Below are positions 46,091-54,568 of a DNA stretch of 64,000 nucleotides, piece by piece. The notes below the pieces were generated by a model, which had not been told where the DNA came from, ran no database searches, and worked only from the letters and a program-made list of their open reading frames with translations. Numbering within the stretch: position 1 is the stretch's first letter; each line of letters begins with the position of its first letter. The stretch lies in the NCBI GenBank assembly GCA_023639215.1, contig CP097899.1, positions 2,481,001-2,545,000 of the forward strand, read 5' to 3'. The stretch comes from Candidatus Pristimantibacillus lignocellulolyticus (GTDB lineage Bacteria > Bacillota > Bacilli > Paenibacillales > Paenibacillaceae). The position numbers and the translations under genes were made by a program.

Positions 46091-46681
46091 ATGGAACAGC
46101 TATCTGTACAGAAACTACATATGCGCAAACAATTTAAGGAAATTAGAAATAATATCGAAACGCTACATGCTCAGCAATGGTCTGAAGAGGCATGCGCATA
46201 TGCGATTAGTCTAGCGCAACAACGAGGCTGGCGCGAAGTGATGGTCTATATTCCATTTCGTAGTGAACTTCAACTATGGCCTTTCATTGAATGGTGTTGG
46301 CAACATCAGATTACTATTATTGTACCAAAATGCCTAGTAGAGACGCATACGATGCAACTATATCCATTATACAATAAAGATCAGCTACGCCTAGGGGCGT
46401 ATCAAATATTAGAACCTAATTCAGATCAACTTACGCCGATAAACACAGTGCCTGATGCCGTTATTGTGCCTGGGCTCGTCTATACAAAGGATGGAGCACG
46501 ATTAGGATATGGTGGCGGTTATTATGATCGTTTTTACGAGTTAATGGGTCAACAAGAGAAGCAGATAACATGGATTGGTATCGGATATGAAACTCAGATT
46601 ACAGATCACATTCCGATGGATGAATATGATATTAAATTGAACATTTTAATTACTAATAAAGGAATTACGACATGTTCATAG
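46091..46681 (+). CDS. 5-formyltetrahydrofolate cyclo-ligase
   Basis: A 196-residue enzyme that converts 5-formyl-THF to 5,10-methenyl-THF with ATP. MRKQFKEIRNNI near the start and PGLVYTKDGARLGYGGGYYDRF (the substrate/ATP loop) are diagnostic; VYIPFRSELQLWPFI and VPKC are also conserved. First gene of a cluster with moaC and moaB, spaced 21 bp. Confidence 0.93.
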   Translation: MEQLSVQKLHMRKQFKEIRNNIETLHAQQWSEEACAYAISLAQQRGWREVMVYIPFRSELQLWPFIEWCWQHQITIIVPKCLVETHTMQLYPLYNKDQLRLGAYQILEPNSDQLTPINTVPDAVIVPGLVYTKDGARLGYGGGYYDRFYELMGQQEKQITWIGIGYETQITDHIPMDEYDIKLNILITNKGITTCS

Positions 46682-46702
46682 AATGAAAGGATGTAACAGA
46701 TA

Positions 46703-47179
46703 GTGGAATTCACTCATTTTAATGAACAAGGTAGAGCAAAGATGGTAGATATATCTGACAAAGAGATTACGAAGCGCGAAGCTACGGCAACATCAATGGT
46801 GAAGATGCTACCAACTACATTGCAGAAGATTAAAGAAGGTAAAATTGGTAAAGGTGATGTATTATCTGTAGCTCAAGTAGCGGGAATTATGGCTGCTAAG
46901 AAAACATCAGAATGGATTCCAATGTGTCATCCACTTGCCTTAAACGGAGTGAACATCTCATTCACTGATAATGACATTGACGAGTTATATATAATAGTTA
47001 CAGTGAAGATAACAGGAAAGACAGGCGTGGAGATGGAAGCTCTTACTGCGGCATCCGCAACTGCCTTAACAATATACGATATGTGTAAAGCATTACAGAA
47101 AGATATGATTATTGGTCCAACGCAGCTTATGAAGAAAACAGGTGGAGTACACGGAGATTTTGAGAGAACCGCTGAATAA
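46703..47179 (+). CDS. moaC: cyclic pyranopterin monophosphate synthase MoaC
   Basis: A 158-residue enzyme of molybdenum-cofactor synthesis. VDISDKEITKREATA, IPMCHPLAL and GVEMEALTAASATALTIYDM are the MoaC motifs; the last holds active-site residues. It starts with GTG behind AAAGGATG. B. subtilis also has moaC after ydiF; here moaB follows instead of rex. Confidence 0.95.
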   Translation: MEFTHFNEQGRAKMVDISDKEITKREATATSMVKMLPTTLQKIKEGKIGKGDVLSVAQVAGIMAAKKTSEWIPMCHPLALNGVNISFTDNDIDELYIIVTVKITGKTGVEMEALTAASATALTIYDMCKALQKDMIIGPTQLMKKTGGVHGDFERTAE

Positions 47180-47218
47180 AACATAGAAAGAATAGAGAGA
47201 AGAATGGAGGAATTGGAG

Positions 47219-47707
47219 ATGCAATGGAAGGTTGGTATACTTACGGCAAGCGATAAAGGTGCACGTGGTGAACGTGAAGATGTAAGTGCACAGGTTGTCA
47301 GAGAACTAGTTGAAGATGAACTAGGTGGCCAGATCGTTGATTATCGAATTGTTCCAGATGAGCAAGATGAGATTATGGCAGCATTGATTGAAATGACAGA
47401 ATATTATGGGGCAGATCTTGTAATAACGACAGGTGGAACTGGACTTGCGGCAAGAGATGTAACGCCAGAAGCTACTTTGAAAGTCATTGATCGTGAAGTG
47501 CCAGGAATTGCTGAAGCGATGCGTATGGGGGCACTGCATAAGACGAGACGTGCGATGTTATCTCGTGGAATATGTGGTACTCGAGGTAAAGCTCTTATTA
47601 TTAATTTACCAGGTAGTCCAAAAGGCGTTTCAGAAAGTTTACTTGCAATTATGGATCAATTACCACACGCATTAGGCATACTATCAGGTGAACTGCTAGA
47701 GCATTAG
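47219..47707 (+). CDS. moaB: MoaB/MogA-type molybdopterin adenylyltransferase
   Basis: A 162-residue MoCF-biosynthesis-fold protein. VGILTASDKGARG, VITTGGTGLAARDVTPEAT and INLPGSPKGVSESL bind molybdopterin. Start 47219 has GGAGG at 8 nt; an ATG at 47204 would lack an SD. It probably adenylates molybdopterin before metal insertion. Confidence 0.9.
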   Translation: MQWKVGILTASDKGARGEREDVSAQVVRELVEDELGGQIVDYRIVPDEQDEIMAALIEMTEYYGADLVITTGGTGLAARDVTPEATLKVIDREVPGIAEAMRMGALHKTRRAMLSRGICGTRGKALIINLPGSPKGVSESLLAIMDQLPHALGILSGELLEH

Positions 47708-47758
47708 AACAAGGTTTTTGAAGTAACATATTATTTGCTCGTAATTATATAGTAAGTT

Positions 47759-47840
47759 GATGAAAAGTAATGATTAGGCTTACGAAGTAACTTTTCATCT
47801 GCTTCAAGTTATTTAATAGAGTGATGAAAAGTTTTAGGAG
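47759..47840 (+). promoter_or_regulatory. recurrent structured 5' leader, copy F (MoeA-like gene)
   Basis: Stem b: ACTTTTCATC (47790-47799) with GATGAAAAGT (47823-47832), a further covarying end pair. An identical GATGAAAAGT also lies upstream (47759-47768), as a competing partner. GCTTACGAAG (from 47779) replaces stem a's 5' arm and can fold on itself. The SD is AGGAG (47836-47840). Confidence 0.68.
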
Positions 47841-47851
47841 ATATAATCAAG

Positions 47852-48913
47852 ATGACAGAATTACACGGACATGATGATAATGATATGGATTCACATACTA
47901 CCATAACAGAAACCTCACTTAGGGAGGTTTCTGTTTATGATGCAATTGGACTTAGACTTGCACATGATCTGACGCAAATCATTCCTGGTCAATTCAAAGG
48001 CAGACTTTTCAAACGTGGGCATATTATTACAGAAGAAGATATTCCAAAATTACTTGATATCGGCAAAGAGCATATCTATGTAATGGAATTGGGCTTGCTT
48101 GATCTGCATGAGGATGATGCTGCGAAGTTAATGGCGGATGCGTTAATAGACGAGCAGTTATTACGCAATGAGCCACATGAAGGAAAAGTAAGTGTTAAAG
48201 CTCATATTGATGGTGTTGCCAAAATTGCCAAAGAAGTAGTCGATGCAGTTAATGCAATTGGCGAGATTGCGCTGGCGACAATCTTCACTAATAAAGTGGT
48301 GAAACAAGGTGGACAACTTGCAGCGACTAGAGCGATACCACTTATCGTAGCGAAAGAAAAAATTAAGCAAGTCGAAAACATTGCAAAGCAATACCGTACC
48401 AAACATGGTGTAGCACCGATATCGGTAGTCCCCATACCAGCTAGACGTATAGGGTTGCTTACAACTGGTAGTGAAGTGTATAATGGCAGAATTAAGGATA
48501 AATTTGGACCTGCTGTAAAAGCAAAGCTTGAGGAACTTGGATCGACTGTTGTGGAACAACGTTTTGCTACAGATGATCGTGAGAAAATTGTTGAAGAAAT
48601 TCAATATTTGCAAGCTAAAGGTTATGATATGATTTTGGTGACTGGCGGCATGTCTGTTGATCCAGATGATCGTACTCCAGGGGCGATAAAGGCTACAGGA
48701 GCAGATATTGTTAGTTATGGAACACCAATGTTACCAGGTTCAATGTTGCTCGTAGCTTATTTGCAAGATGTACCTATTCTTGGTTTGCCAGGATGTGTGA
48801 TGCATGATCCGTACACTTCCTTTGATGTATTTCTACCTAGACTATTACTAGGTGAGAAGATCGAGAAGGATGATATAATTGCTCTAGGCTATGGCGGTCT
48901 ATATGGTTGCTAA
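47852..48913 (+). CDS. MoeA-like molybdopterin-binding protein
   Basis: A 353-residue protein. An N-terminal part (VYDAIGLRLAHDLTQI, FKGRLFKRGHIITEEDIPKLLDIG) corresponds to the start of MoeA; the C-terminal half is a MoCF domain with GLLTTGSEVYNGRI, ILVTGGMSVDPDDRTP and PMLPGSMLLVAYL. It is shorter than full MoeA and belongs to the short molybdopterin-binding group. Role: molybdenum insertion or cofactor handling. It follows moaB after a gap holding leader copy F. Confidence 0.83.
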   Translation: MTELHGHDDNDMDSHTTITETSLREVSVYDAIGLRLAHDLTQIIPGQFKGRLFKRGHIITEEDIPKLLDIGKEHIYVMELGLLDLHEDDAAKLMADALIDEQLLRNEPHEGKVSVKAHIDGVAKIAKEVVDAVNAIGEIALATIFTNKVVKQGGQLAATRAIPLIVAKEKIKQVENIAKQYRTKHGVAPISVVPIPARRIGLLTTGSEVYNGRIKDKFGPAVKAKLEELGSTVVEQRFATDDREKIVEEIQYLQAKGYDMILVTGGMSVDPDDRTPGAIKATGADIVSYGTPMLPGSMLLVAYLQDVPILGLPGCVMHDPYTSFDVFLPRLLLGEKIEKDDIIALGYGGLYGC

Positions 48914-48916
48914 GTA

Positions 48917-49000
48917 TATGAAAAGTTGAAGCATAAGCTTTCGATGTACTTTTCATAATCAGGAAGCAGATTCTAGAGGTATACGAAAAGTTGAAGGAGG
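48917..49000 (+). promoter_or_regulatory. recurrent structured 5' leader, copy G (tatA)
   Basis: Stem a: GCTTTC (48937-48942) with GGAAGC (48962-48967). Stem b: ACTTTTC (48948-48954) with GAAAAGT (48985-48991). The upstream competitor TATGAAAAGT (48917-48926) pairs with b over 10 bp, better than b' does. SD GGAGG is at 48996-49000. Confidence 0.68.
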
Positions 49001-49007
49001 AATCGTG

Positions 49008-49238
49008 ATGGGCATAGGTGTGACTGGTGTTATTTTATTGGTATTGGTGGCTTTGCTTTTATTCGGTCCCAATAAGTTGCCTGAGCTTGGACGAGCAGTA
49101 GGACGTACACTACGCGAGTTTAAGACCGGTGCTAATGAGATGTTGGATTCAAACGATAAGAAAAATGAAGATACATCTCGCGTTGAAGTGAATCAAGTTG
49201 AGCAAACAGAGAAAAACAATAAGCGGCTACCAGACTAG
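49008..49238 (+). CDS. tatA: Sec-independent translocase subunit TatA
   Basis: A 76-residue protein: one N-terminal membrane helix (about 4-18), the FGPNKLPELGR hinge, an amphipathic helix (AVGRTLREFKTG) and a charged tail. With TatC it forms a minimal twin-arginine translocase. ATG 49008 is preferred over the adjacent GTG 49005 from spacing to GGAGG. A hairpin overlaps the stop. Confidence 0.95.
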   Translation: MGIGVTGVILLVLVALLLFGPNKLPELGRAVGRTLREFKTGANEMLDSNDKKNEDTSRVEVNQVEQTEKNNKRLPD

Positions 49239-49255
49239 TTTGGTCCGCTTTTTTC
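49221..49255 (+). terminator. terminator/attenuator between tatA and tatC
   Basis: AAGCGG and ACCA (49221-49232) pair with TGGT and CCGCTT (49241-49250), with a 2-nt bulge, followed by a T run. It overlaps the tatA stop and could lower tatC transcription relative to tatA. Confidence 0.72.
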
Positions 49256-49297
49256 TTGCTTGTTAATCATCGAAGAGAAAAGAGGGAAGTCGCGCGA

Positions 49298-50116
49298 ATG
49301 AGTGTGCCACGAAAACAATTGGAGCGTTTGGCTTCCGCAAAAGATCGACTTATGTCAGAAGAAGGTTTAATGTCACTCGTTGAACATCTAACCGAGCTTC
49401 GCAAAAGAGTAATATACATACTAATAATGGTCGTACTTGGCCTTATTCTTGGACTTGTAATAGCAGAACCAACATATCAGTTTTTATTGAATGAAAAGCC
49501 AGCTGCTGGCTCCTTAGTGCTTCATACGTTCTCCTTCTGGGATGGAATTGGCATCTATATGCAAATCGCTTTAGTTGTTGCGATGATCTTGACGTTACCG
49601 TTCACGGTACTGCAGTTATGGTTATTTGTGAAGCCAGCTTTATTACCCCATGAACAGAGATCGACATTGAAGTACGTTCCATTTGCTGTATTTATGGCGT
49701 TACTCGGTCTATCTTTTGCCTACTTTGTCGTATTTCCGTTAGCGTTCAACTTTACAAGAGCTGTTTCAGACCGTTTAGGTTTAGTTGAAACTTACGGTGT
49801 AGTGCAATATTTTGATTTTATGTTCAGCATCATATTACCAATTACATTATTATTTGAACTTCCATTAGTCATTATGTTTTTGACAGCTATTCGTATTGTT
49901 AATCCATTACGATTACGTAAGATGAGAAAGATAGCGTACTTCTTAATGGTAGTTATCGGAGTCGTTGTTACACCACCAGACTTCATTTCAGATATTCTTG
50001 TCATTATTCCACTTATTGTGCTGTACGAAATTAGTGTGTGGCTATCAGGGACCGTATATAGGAAGCAGTTGTTATCAGATACTCAGTGGGTAGACAAAGA
50101 GGAAGAAGATAAATAA
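49298..50116 (+). CDS. tatC: Sec-independent translocase subunit TatC
   Basis: A 272-residue protein with six membrane helices. SLVEHLTELRKRVIYIL is the TatC signal-binding region; LWLFVKPALLPHE, a helix with VFPLAFNF and TPPDFISDILVIIPLIVLYEISV are conserved. ATG 49298 behind AGAGGGAAG was preferred over the upstream in-frame start. B. subtilis has tatAy-tatCy at this position before groESL. Confidence 0.95.
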   Translation: MSVPRKQLERLASAKDRLMSEEGLMSLVEHLTELRKRVIYILIMVVLGLILGLVIAEPTYQFLLNEKPAAGSLVLHTFSFWDGIGIYMQIALVVAMILTLPFTVLQLWLFVKPALLPHEQRSTLKYVPFAVFMALLGLSFAYFVVFPLAFNFTRAVSDRLGLVETYGVVQYFDFMFSIILPITLLFELPLVIMFLTAIRIVNPLRLRKMRKIAYFLMVVIGVVVTPPDFISDILVIIPLIVLYEISVWLSGTVYRKQLLSDTQWVDKEEEDK

Positions 50117-50128
50117 ATATACAAATAA

Positions 50129-50183
50129 GAAAAGGGAGTGTCCCATTCGTAGATAAAATCTACAAATGAGATACTCCCTTTAT
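50129..50183. terminator. bidirectional intrinsic terminator
   Basis: AAAGGGAGTGTCCCATTCGTAGAT (about 50130-50153) pairs with the arm at 50157-50181 with few mismatches; A/T runs flank both sides. It lies between convergent tatC and the iron/heme-binding lipoprotein gene. Confidence 0.85.
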
Positions 50184-50216
50184 TCGTTATACTGAAAATA
50201 TAAGTCTGAATCTGAA

Positions 50217-51161
50217 TTATAGATGAAGTGCTTTGCTCATATAGTCTAGCGACTCGTTAATACGTGTACCTGGATTAGAGCCAAACAGCTCAGCAGGTAA
50301 TACTTCGATACGACCATTTTTTACTGCGTCAATACTGTTCCAAGCGCTACTAGCTTCCATCTCGCGAATGAAACTATTCTTCACATCTTCAGGGTCAGCA
50401 TGCGTCATAATGAAGATTGCTTGTGGATTCGACTCGACAATACGTTCCATATCAAGCGTAGCATATTGAGGGTAACTAGCTAATTGCGGATAATTTGCAG
50501 CAATATTAGTACCACCAGCAAGTGAAAGAAGGTCTCCAGCAAGTGAGCTAGGTAATGCTGCCATAAATGTGCCAGGAGCACCATATACGATTAGAGCTGG
50601 AACAGACTCTTGCGATGCAGCAGCTAATTCAGCAAGCTTACTATCAATCTCAGCTACTAACTGTTCAGCTTTACTCTGTTTTTGTAGTAAATCTCCGAAT
50701 AAGGTGATTTGGCGTTGAATGTCTGCTACTGAGTTACCACTTGTGAGGATAACTTTTGCACCAATGCTTTCAAGCTTCGCAACATCTTTTTCATTCATAA
50801 TGTTGTGAGCGAGAACGACCTGTGGCTTCACATAAGCAATTTGTTCTAGATCAACCTCATGAGTTGTACCAATTTCACGTACGTCATAGGAAGATTCCCA
50901 TTGCAGCGGTACCTCAGTTGTTGGTCGACCGACTAACGAGCCTTCAAGGGAGTAGATAATGTTAGTTTCACCAATACTTAGTGCCGCGATCTTATCAGGT
51001 ACACCATTTACCGTAATCTCACGATTATTGAAATCAGTAATCGTAATCTTTTCACCAGTTGCTTCGTTCGTAGTAGATGGATCAGACGTTGCACCACAGC
51101 CAGCTAGTAGAACAGTACCCGTAAGTAATACACTAGCTAATAGTTTTGTATATTTACGCAT
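50217..51161 (-). CDS. iron/heme ABC-transporter substrate-binding lipoprotein
   Basis: A 314-residue protein of the PF01497 binding-protein family. Lipobox LAGC (Cys22); then ITDFNNREITVNGVPDKIAALSIGETNIIYSLEG, typical of siderophore/heme binders, and KPQVVLAHN. The start at 51161 follows AAGGAG; the longer reading frame to 51209 is less likely. It is divergent from the NEAT genes across a region with Fur boxes. It has no private permease, so it may share the one at 55522. Confidence 0.87.
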   Translation of the reverse strand: MRKYTKLLASVLLTGTVLLAGCGATSDPSTTNEATGEKITITDFNNREITVNGVPDKIAALSIGETNIIYSLEGSLVGRPTTEVPLQWESSYDVREIGTTHEVDLEQIAYVKPQVVLAHNIMNEKDVAKLESIGAKVILTSGNSVADIQRQITLFGDLLQKQSKAEQLVAEIDSKLAELAAASQESVPALIVYGAPGTFMAALPSSLAGDLLSLAGGTNIAANYPQLASYPQYATLDMERIVESNPQAIFIMTHADPEDVKNSFIREMEASSAWNSIDAVKNGRIEVLPAELFGSNPGTRINESLDYMSKALHL

Positions 51162-51238
51162 CTTCAATTCTCCTTCAAAATAGTTAGAAACAAGTGTATT
51201 AAAAGTCATTGCATGATTTGTAGTTATCGGTTTGTTCT

Positions 51239-51253
51239 TGATAATGATTCTTA
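51239..51253. promoter_or_regulatory. putative Fur box (minus-strand lipoprotein gene)
   Basis: TGATAATGATTCTTA matches 12 of 15 positions of TGATAATNATTATCA, about 80 bp upstream of the start at 51161. Confidence 0.6.
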
Positions 51254-51401
51254 ATCTCGCTATTTATTGTGACATAGATGCGGTTTGAAGGAAAGAGAAA
51301 ACTTATGTCTGAATAATGACAGATTATAGAAGTGACTTAAAAGTGTCATAAACTTGTTGACTATTTCTTTTGAAATCATGTAATATCGAATAGGGAGTAG
51401 A

Positions 51402-51420
51402 GATAATCATTCTCATTATC
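51402..51420. promoter_or_regulatory. putative Fur box 1 (NEAT gene)
   Basis: GATAATCATTCTCATTATC matches 16 of 19 positions of the GATAATGATAATCATTATC consensus, about 100 bp upstream of the start at 51521. Iron-responsive repression of the locus is inferred. Confidence 0.7.
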
Positions 51421-51475
51421 AATTTACGATGTCTATGATGTTCTTATGAGGACATTTTATTTTTTTGTTTTCAGC

Positions 51476-51490
51476 TGAGAATGATAATCA
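51476..51490. promoter_or_regulatory. putative Fur box 2 (NEAT gene)
   Basis: TGAGAATGATAATCA matches 13 of 15 positions of TGATAATNATTATCA. It lies 30 bp before the start at 51521, probably overlapping the 5' end of the transcript. Confidence 0.7.
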
Positions 51491-51520
51491 ATAATATCTT
51501 TGCTTAAATAGGAGGTATCT

Positions 51521-52546
51521 ATGAGTTATCAACACGATTATGTAAGAAAGTTGCTTACAGTAGTAGTGATGTCTTTATTATTAGTCTTTTTAGGTACATC
51601 TCATGCAATGGCAGCGACAGCGCTTGAGGATGGAGAATATACAATTAATTATGAGATACTTAGAGGCGACACGAAAGACGACTCTACTTCACTAGCAGAT
51701 GGATATTGGAATAAGCCTGCTAAAGTATTTGTGAAAGACGGTAACATTACAGTTCAAACAACCATTAATCAGCACGCTTGGGTTGTTGCATTTGCAACAC
51801 AATATAATGGAAAAATGGTTGATGCTAAAGTCGTATCAACGAATGAGAAGGCTAATTCAAGAGTTACAGAATTCAAAGTTAAAAACTTTGAGGATATGTT
51901 ATTATCCGAAATGACTGTTGAAATTCCGGAGATGGATTACTACCATAGTTATGAAGTACGATTCAAATTTTATCCGGACTCGTTGAAATCAGTTGGTAAG
52001 CCTGCGGAAACAGCTAAGCCAACAGCAACGCCTAAACCGACAGCTAAACCAACGTCAACGGCTAAAGTAACACCTGAACCAACAAAAGATACATCGAGCA
52101 CAGGTACGAGTCCAGCAAAGCCTACAACTTCAACGAAACCACAAGCTACAACTGATCCGATGACACCGAGTTCATCTAATGGTTCAGGTTCTGACTCTGC
52201 AACATCAGATCCTAATGCAAGCTCCTCTCCTGATGATAGTAAGGTAGTAGCAGGTAGTGAAGGTTCTGAGATTGGTATTAATGGAAACGAGGATGCATCG
52301 ACAAAAGACGATGCGGAAGTACTTACAGGTGAAAAAACGGATGATGTTGTCGTAGTATCTGAACAAGGTATTACTGCTAATGAAGCAGTAGATGGCGCAA
52401 CTGACGTTGAGACGGAACAATTTACCGTTGATAAAGAAGAAAAGCAAGGCGGTACGATTGCAATTGTACTTATTATTATCGTTGCAGTACTATTCATTGC
52501 AGGTGCTATTGCTTGGATTGTTATGAATCGTAAACGCAATAAATAA
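51521..52546 (+). CDS. NEAT-domain heme-binding surface protein, membrane-anchored
   Basis: A 341-residue exported protein. Signal peptide to about residue 31 (SHAMA-A). One NEAT domain (about 36-155) includes LADGYWNKPAKVFVKDGNITVQ and ends in YYHSYEVRFKF, which carries the YxxxY pair that ligates heme in NEAT proteins. A Thr/Pro/Lys-rich wall-spanning stretch (160-225), an acidic region, and a C-terminal helix (314-335) before RKRNK follow. There is no LPXTG, so it is membrane-anchored, not sortase-linked. GGAGG precedes the start; two Fur boxes are upstream. Confidence 0.88.
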   Translation: MSYQHDYVRKLLTVVVMSLLLVFLGTSHAMAATALEDGEYTINYEILRGDTKDDSTSLADGYWNKPAKVFVKDGNITVQTTINQHAWVVAFATQYNGKMVDAKVVSTNEKANSRVTEFKVKNFEDMLLSEMTVEIPEMDYYHSYEVRFKFYPDSLKSVGKPAETAKPTATPKPTAKPTSTAKVTPEPTKDTSSTGTSPAKPTTSTKPQATTDPMTPSSSNGSGSDSATSDPNASSSPDDSKVVAGSEGSEIGINGNEDASTKDDAEVLTGEKTDDVVVVSEQGITANEAVDGATDVETEQFTVDKEEKQGGTIAIVLIIIVAVLFIAGAIAWIVMNRKRNK

Positions 52547-52569
52547 TTCAAGAAATTCAAAAAAAGATT

Positions 52570-52634
52570 ATGCTTTCGATGCTATTTTTTTTGACAAGGT
52601 AGTTCATCGGGAAGTAAATAAAAAATTTGGGGAG
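52570..52634 (+). promoter_or_regulatory. recurrent structured 5' leader, copy H (NEAT-like/SLH gene)
   Basis: Stem a: TGCTTTC (52571-52577) with GAAGTA (52611-52616). Stem b: ATTTTTT (52584-52590) with AAAAAAT (52620-52626); the C of ACTTTT is T here and the matching G is A. The SD is GGGGAG (52629-52634). Confidence 0.62.
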
Positions 52635-52642
52635 ATTAAATA

Positions 52643-54358
52643 ATGAAGAAGAAAATGGTAAAACATCTATCAACAGCAGTAGTTGCAGCTATGCTAGTGG
52701 GATCGGTTCCAGCATTCGCAATGGCAGCAGAAGTTAGCCCTATTACTGCTACACAAGAAACAGCAACAAGTGCACTTGTACATTTCGTAAATAGTGGTGA
52801 CACTTCTAAATTATCAAGCATGGCAGCTTATGTATCTGAACCAAAAACATACACGAAAGACGGAGTTACTTATTTGCGTCTAGATGTTCAACAACAATAT
52901 AGTGTGAAAATTACTGTTGAAGGTAAAGAAGGCACTAAAGTTGGAGAATATGTGAAAACAGTAGAAGGCCGTAACGGTTCTCAAGAAGTTACATTTTTCA
53001 CTTTTGATTATGCATTAACAGATGCAACAGCAATTATAAAATCTCAAGCTTCTTATTTCGTTCCTGGTGTATTCACAGAAACTCAAGTACATGACCTTTT
53101 CATCGTAATTGGTAATGATATCGATGCAGCAAAAGCTGAACTTACAACATTAATCGCGCAAGCCCAATTAGAAAAAGCTCCAACTGCAGCACTTCAAACG
53201 GCTCTCGCAGCTGCTGAGAAAGCTAACAACTATGTAACGAAAAAAGTTGATTTGGAAGCAGCACTTAAAGCTCTGAAAGTAGCATTTGCTGAGAATCCAT
53301 CAGTTGCTCAAGTATATTTCGTGAATGAAAGTGATTCTAGTAAACTTTCTTCAATGGGTAACTATCTTTCCAATCCAAAAATATATACAAAAGACGGTGT
53401 AACGTACCTTCGTCTTGATGTACAACAAGTATACGATGTAACGGTTAAAGTAGAAGGTAAAGATGGTGCTAAAGTTGCCCAGTACGTTGCAACAGTAAAT
53501 GGACGTACTGGTCCACAAGAAGTAACATTCTTCACATTCGATTATGCAATTGCTGATGCAAAAGCAGTAATCAAAGCATCTGCTTCATACATGGTTCCGG
53601 GTGTATTCACTGAGCCACAATCTCACGGAATTAACATCGTTATCGGAAGCAATGTTGATGCAGTAAAAGCTAAGCTAGTAAAAGCACTTGCAGTAGCTAA
53701 CACAGTAACAAATCCTTCTGCAGCACTAACGACTGCGATTGCTACAGCTACAGCTGCAAATAGCTACTTGAAATCTAATGAAGAAATCGTTACAGCTACA
53801 AATGCTTTAGTAGAAGTTGTTGCGCAAAACGTAAGCTTCTCTGATGCTACAACTCACTGGGCAAAAGATGCTATTAACTTAGCAGTAGCGAAAGGCGTTG
53901 TAAATGGTTATACAGATGGTACATTCCAACCAAACAAAAACATTACACGTGCTGAATTCACTAAGTTAATTGCTACAGCTCTTGATTTGCCAGTAGCTAA
54001 CAATGAATTAACATTTAAAGACGCTGCAAGTATTCAAGAATGGGCAGTTCCATTTGTAAAACAAGCAGTAAACGCTGGAATTATTACTGGATACCAAGAC
54101 GACACATTCCGTGCTAACAATAACATTACGCGTGCAGAAATGGCCGTTATGGTTGTTAAAGCGCTAAATATTAAAGAACTTGCTTCTGCAGATGAGCTAA
54201 CGTTCAAAGATAGTGATGCTATCCCAGCTTATGCAAAAACATATGTAGCTACTGCAGTGAAACTAGGTCTAGTTACTGGTCTTACTAAAGATACATTTGG
54301 TCCTAACGGGCAAGCTACTCGTGCTGAAGCAGTAACAATCATTGGTCGCGCTCAATAA
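52643..54358 (+). CDS. S-layer-anchored protein with two NEAT-like domains and three SLH domains
   Basis: A 571-residue exported protein: signal peptide to about 29, NEAT-like domain 1 (about 43-158), helical spacer (162-217), NEAT-like domain 2 (220-337), helical spacer (338-395), three SLH repeats (397-571; each with TRAE). The two beta domains are near duplicates (KLSSM, YTKDGVTYLRLDVQQ, EVTFFTFDYA, PGVFTE). Both lack the YxxxY heme-ligand pair; a His is present instead (VHDLF, SHGIN). SLH repeats bind wall polysaccharide, so it probably displays heme or hemoprotein receptors at the surface. Confidence 0.82.
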   Translation: MKKKMVKHLSTAVVAAMLVGSVPAFAMAAEVSPITATQETATSALVHFVNSGDTSKLSSMAAYVSEPKTYTKDGVTYLRLDVQQQYSVKITVEGKEGTKVGEYVKTVEGRNGSQEVTFFTFDYALTDATAIIKSQASYFVPGVFTETQVHDLFIVIGNDIDAAKAELTTLIAQAQLEKAPTAALQTALAAAEKANNYVTKKVDLEAALKALKVAFAENPSVAQVYFVNESDSSKLSSMGNYLSNPKIYTKDGVTYLRLDVQQVYDVTVKVEGKDGAKVAQYVATVNGRTGPQEVTFFTFDYAIADAKAVIKASASYMVPGVFTEPQSHGINIVIGSNVDAVKAKLVKALAVANTVTNPSAALTTAIATATAANSYLKSNEEIVTATNALVEVVAQNVSFSDATTHWAKDAINLAVAKGVVNGYTDGTFQPNKNITRAEFTKLIATALDLPVANNELTFKDAASIQEWAVPFVKQAVNAGIITGYQDDTFRANNNITRAEMAVMVVKALNIKELASADELTFKDSDAIPAYAKTYVATAVKLGLVTGLTKDTFGPNGQATRAEAVTIIGRAQ

Positions 54359-54419
54359 TTTATGCGTAGTTTTAGTATGAACCATGTCATCCATGGCATG
54401 GTATGAAATGAATAGTTTA

Positions 54420-54459
54420 CATCATGAGGACCTCGAGCAATCGAAGTCCTCATAATGTG
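54420..54459 (+). terminator. hairpin after the SLH gene
   Basis: CATCATGAGGAC (54420-54431) pairs imperfectly with GTCCTCATAATG (54446-54457). Only a weak T stretch follows. A second small palindromic hairpin ACCATG...CATGGT lies at 54381-54402. Confidence 0.5.
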
Positions 54460-54477
54460 TTTATGGGTAGCAATTAT

Positions 54478-54558
54478 AAAAAGTTAAAGTGTATGCTTAC
54501 GAAGCTACTTTTCATTAGCAGAGTAGCATTACAGTAGTCAATGAAAAGTTTTAGGAGG
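54478..54558 (+). promoter_or_regulatory. recurrent structured 5' leader, copy I (isdE)
   Basis: Stem a: ATGCTTAC (54493-54500) with GTAGCAT (54523-54529), an A-T change that covaries. Stem b: ACTTTTCATT (54507-54516) with AATGAAAAGT (54540-54549), 10 bp. Competing AAAAGTT lies at 54479-54485, and GCTTACGAAGC can fold locally. SD AGGAGG is at 54553-54558. Confidence 0.7.
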
Positions 54559-54568
54559 ATACAATACG

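Noticed and set aside
48161..48613. 150-codon minus-strand frame opposite the MoeA-like gene
   Set aside because: It is antisense to a gene with clear MoCF motifs and has no SD or recognisable domains.
51970..52560. Long minus-strand frame opposite the NEAT gene
   Set aside because: It is a mirror of the low-complexity Thr/Pro/Lys coding region; the plus-strand gene has a signal peptide, NEAT domain and SD.
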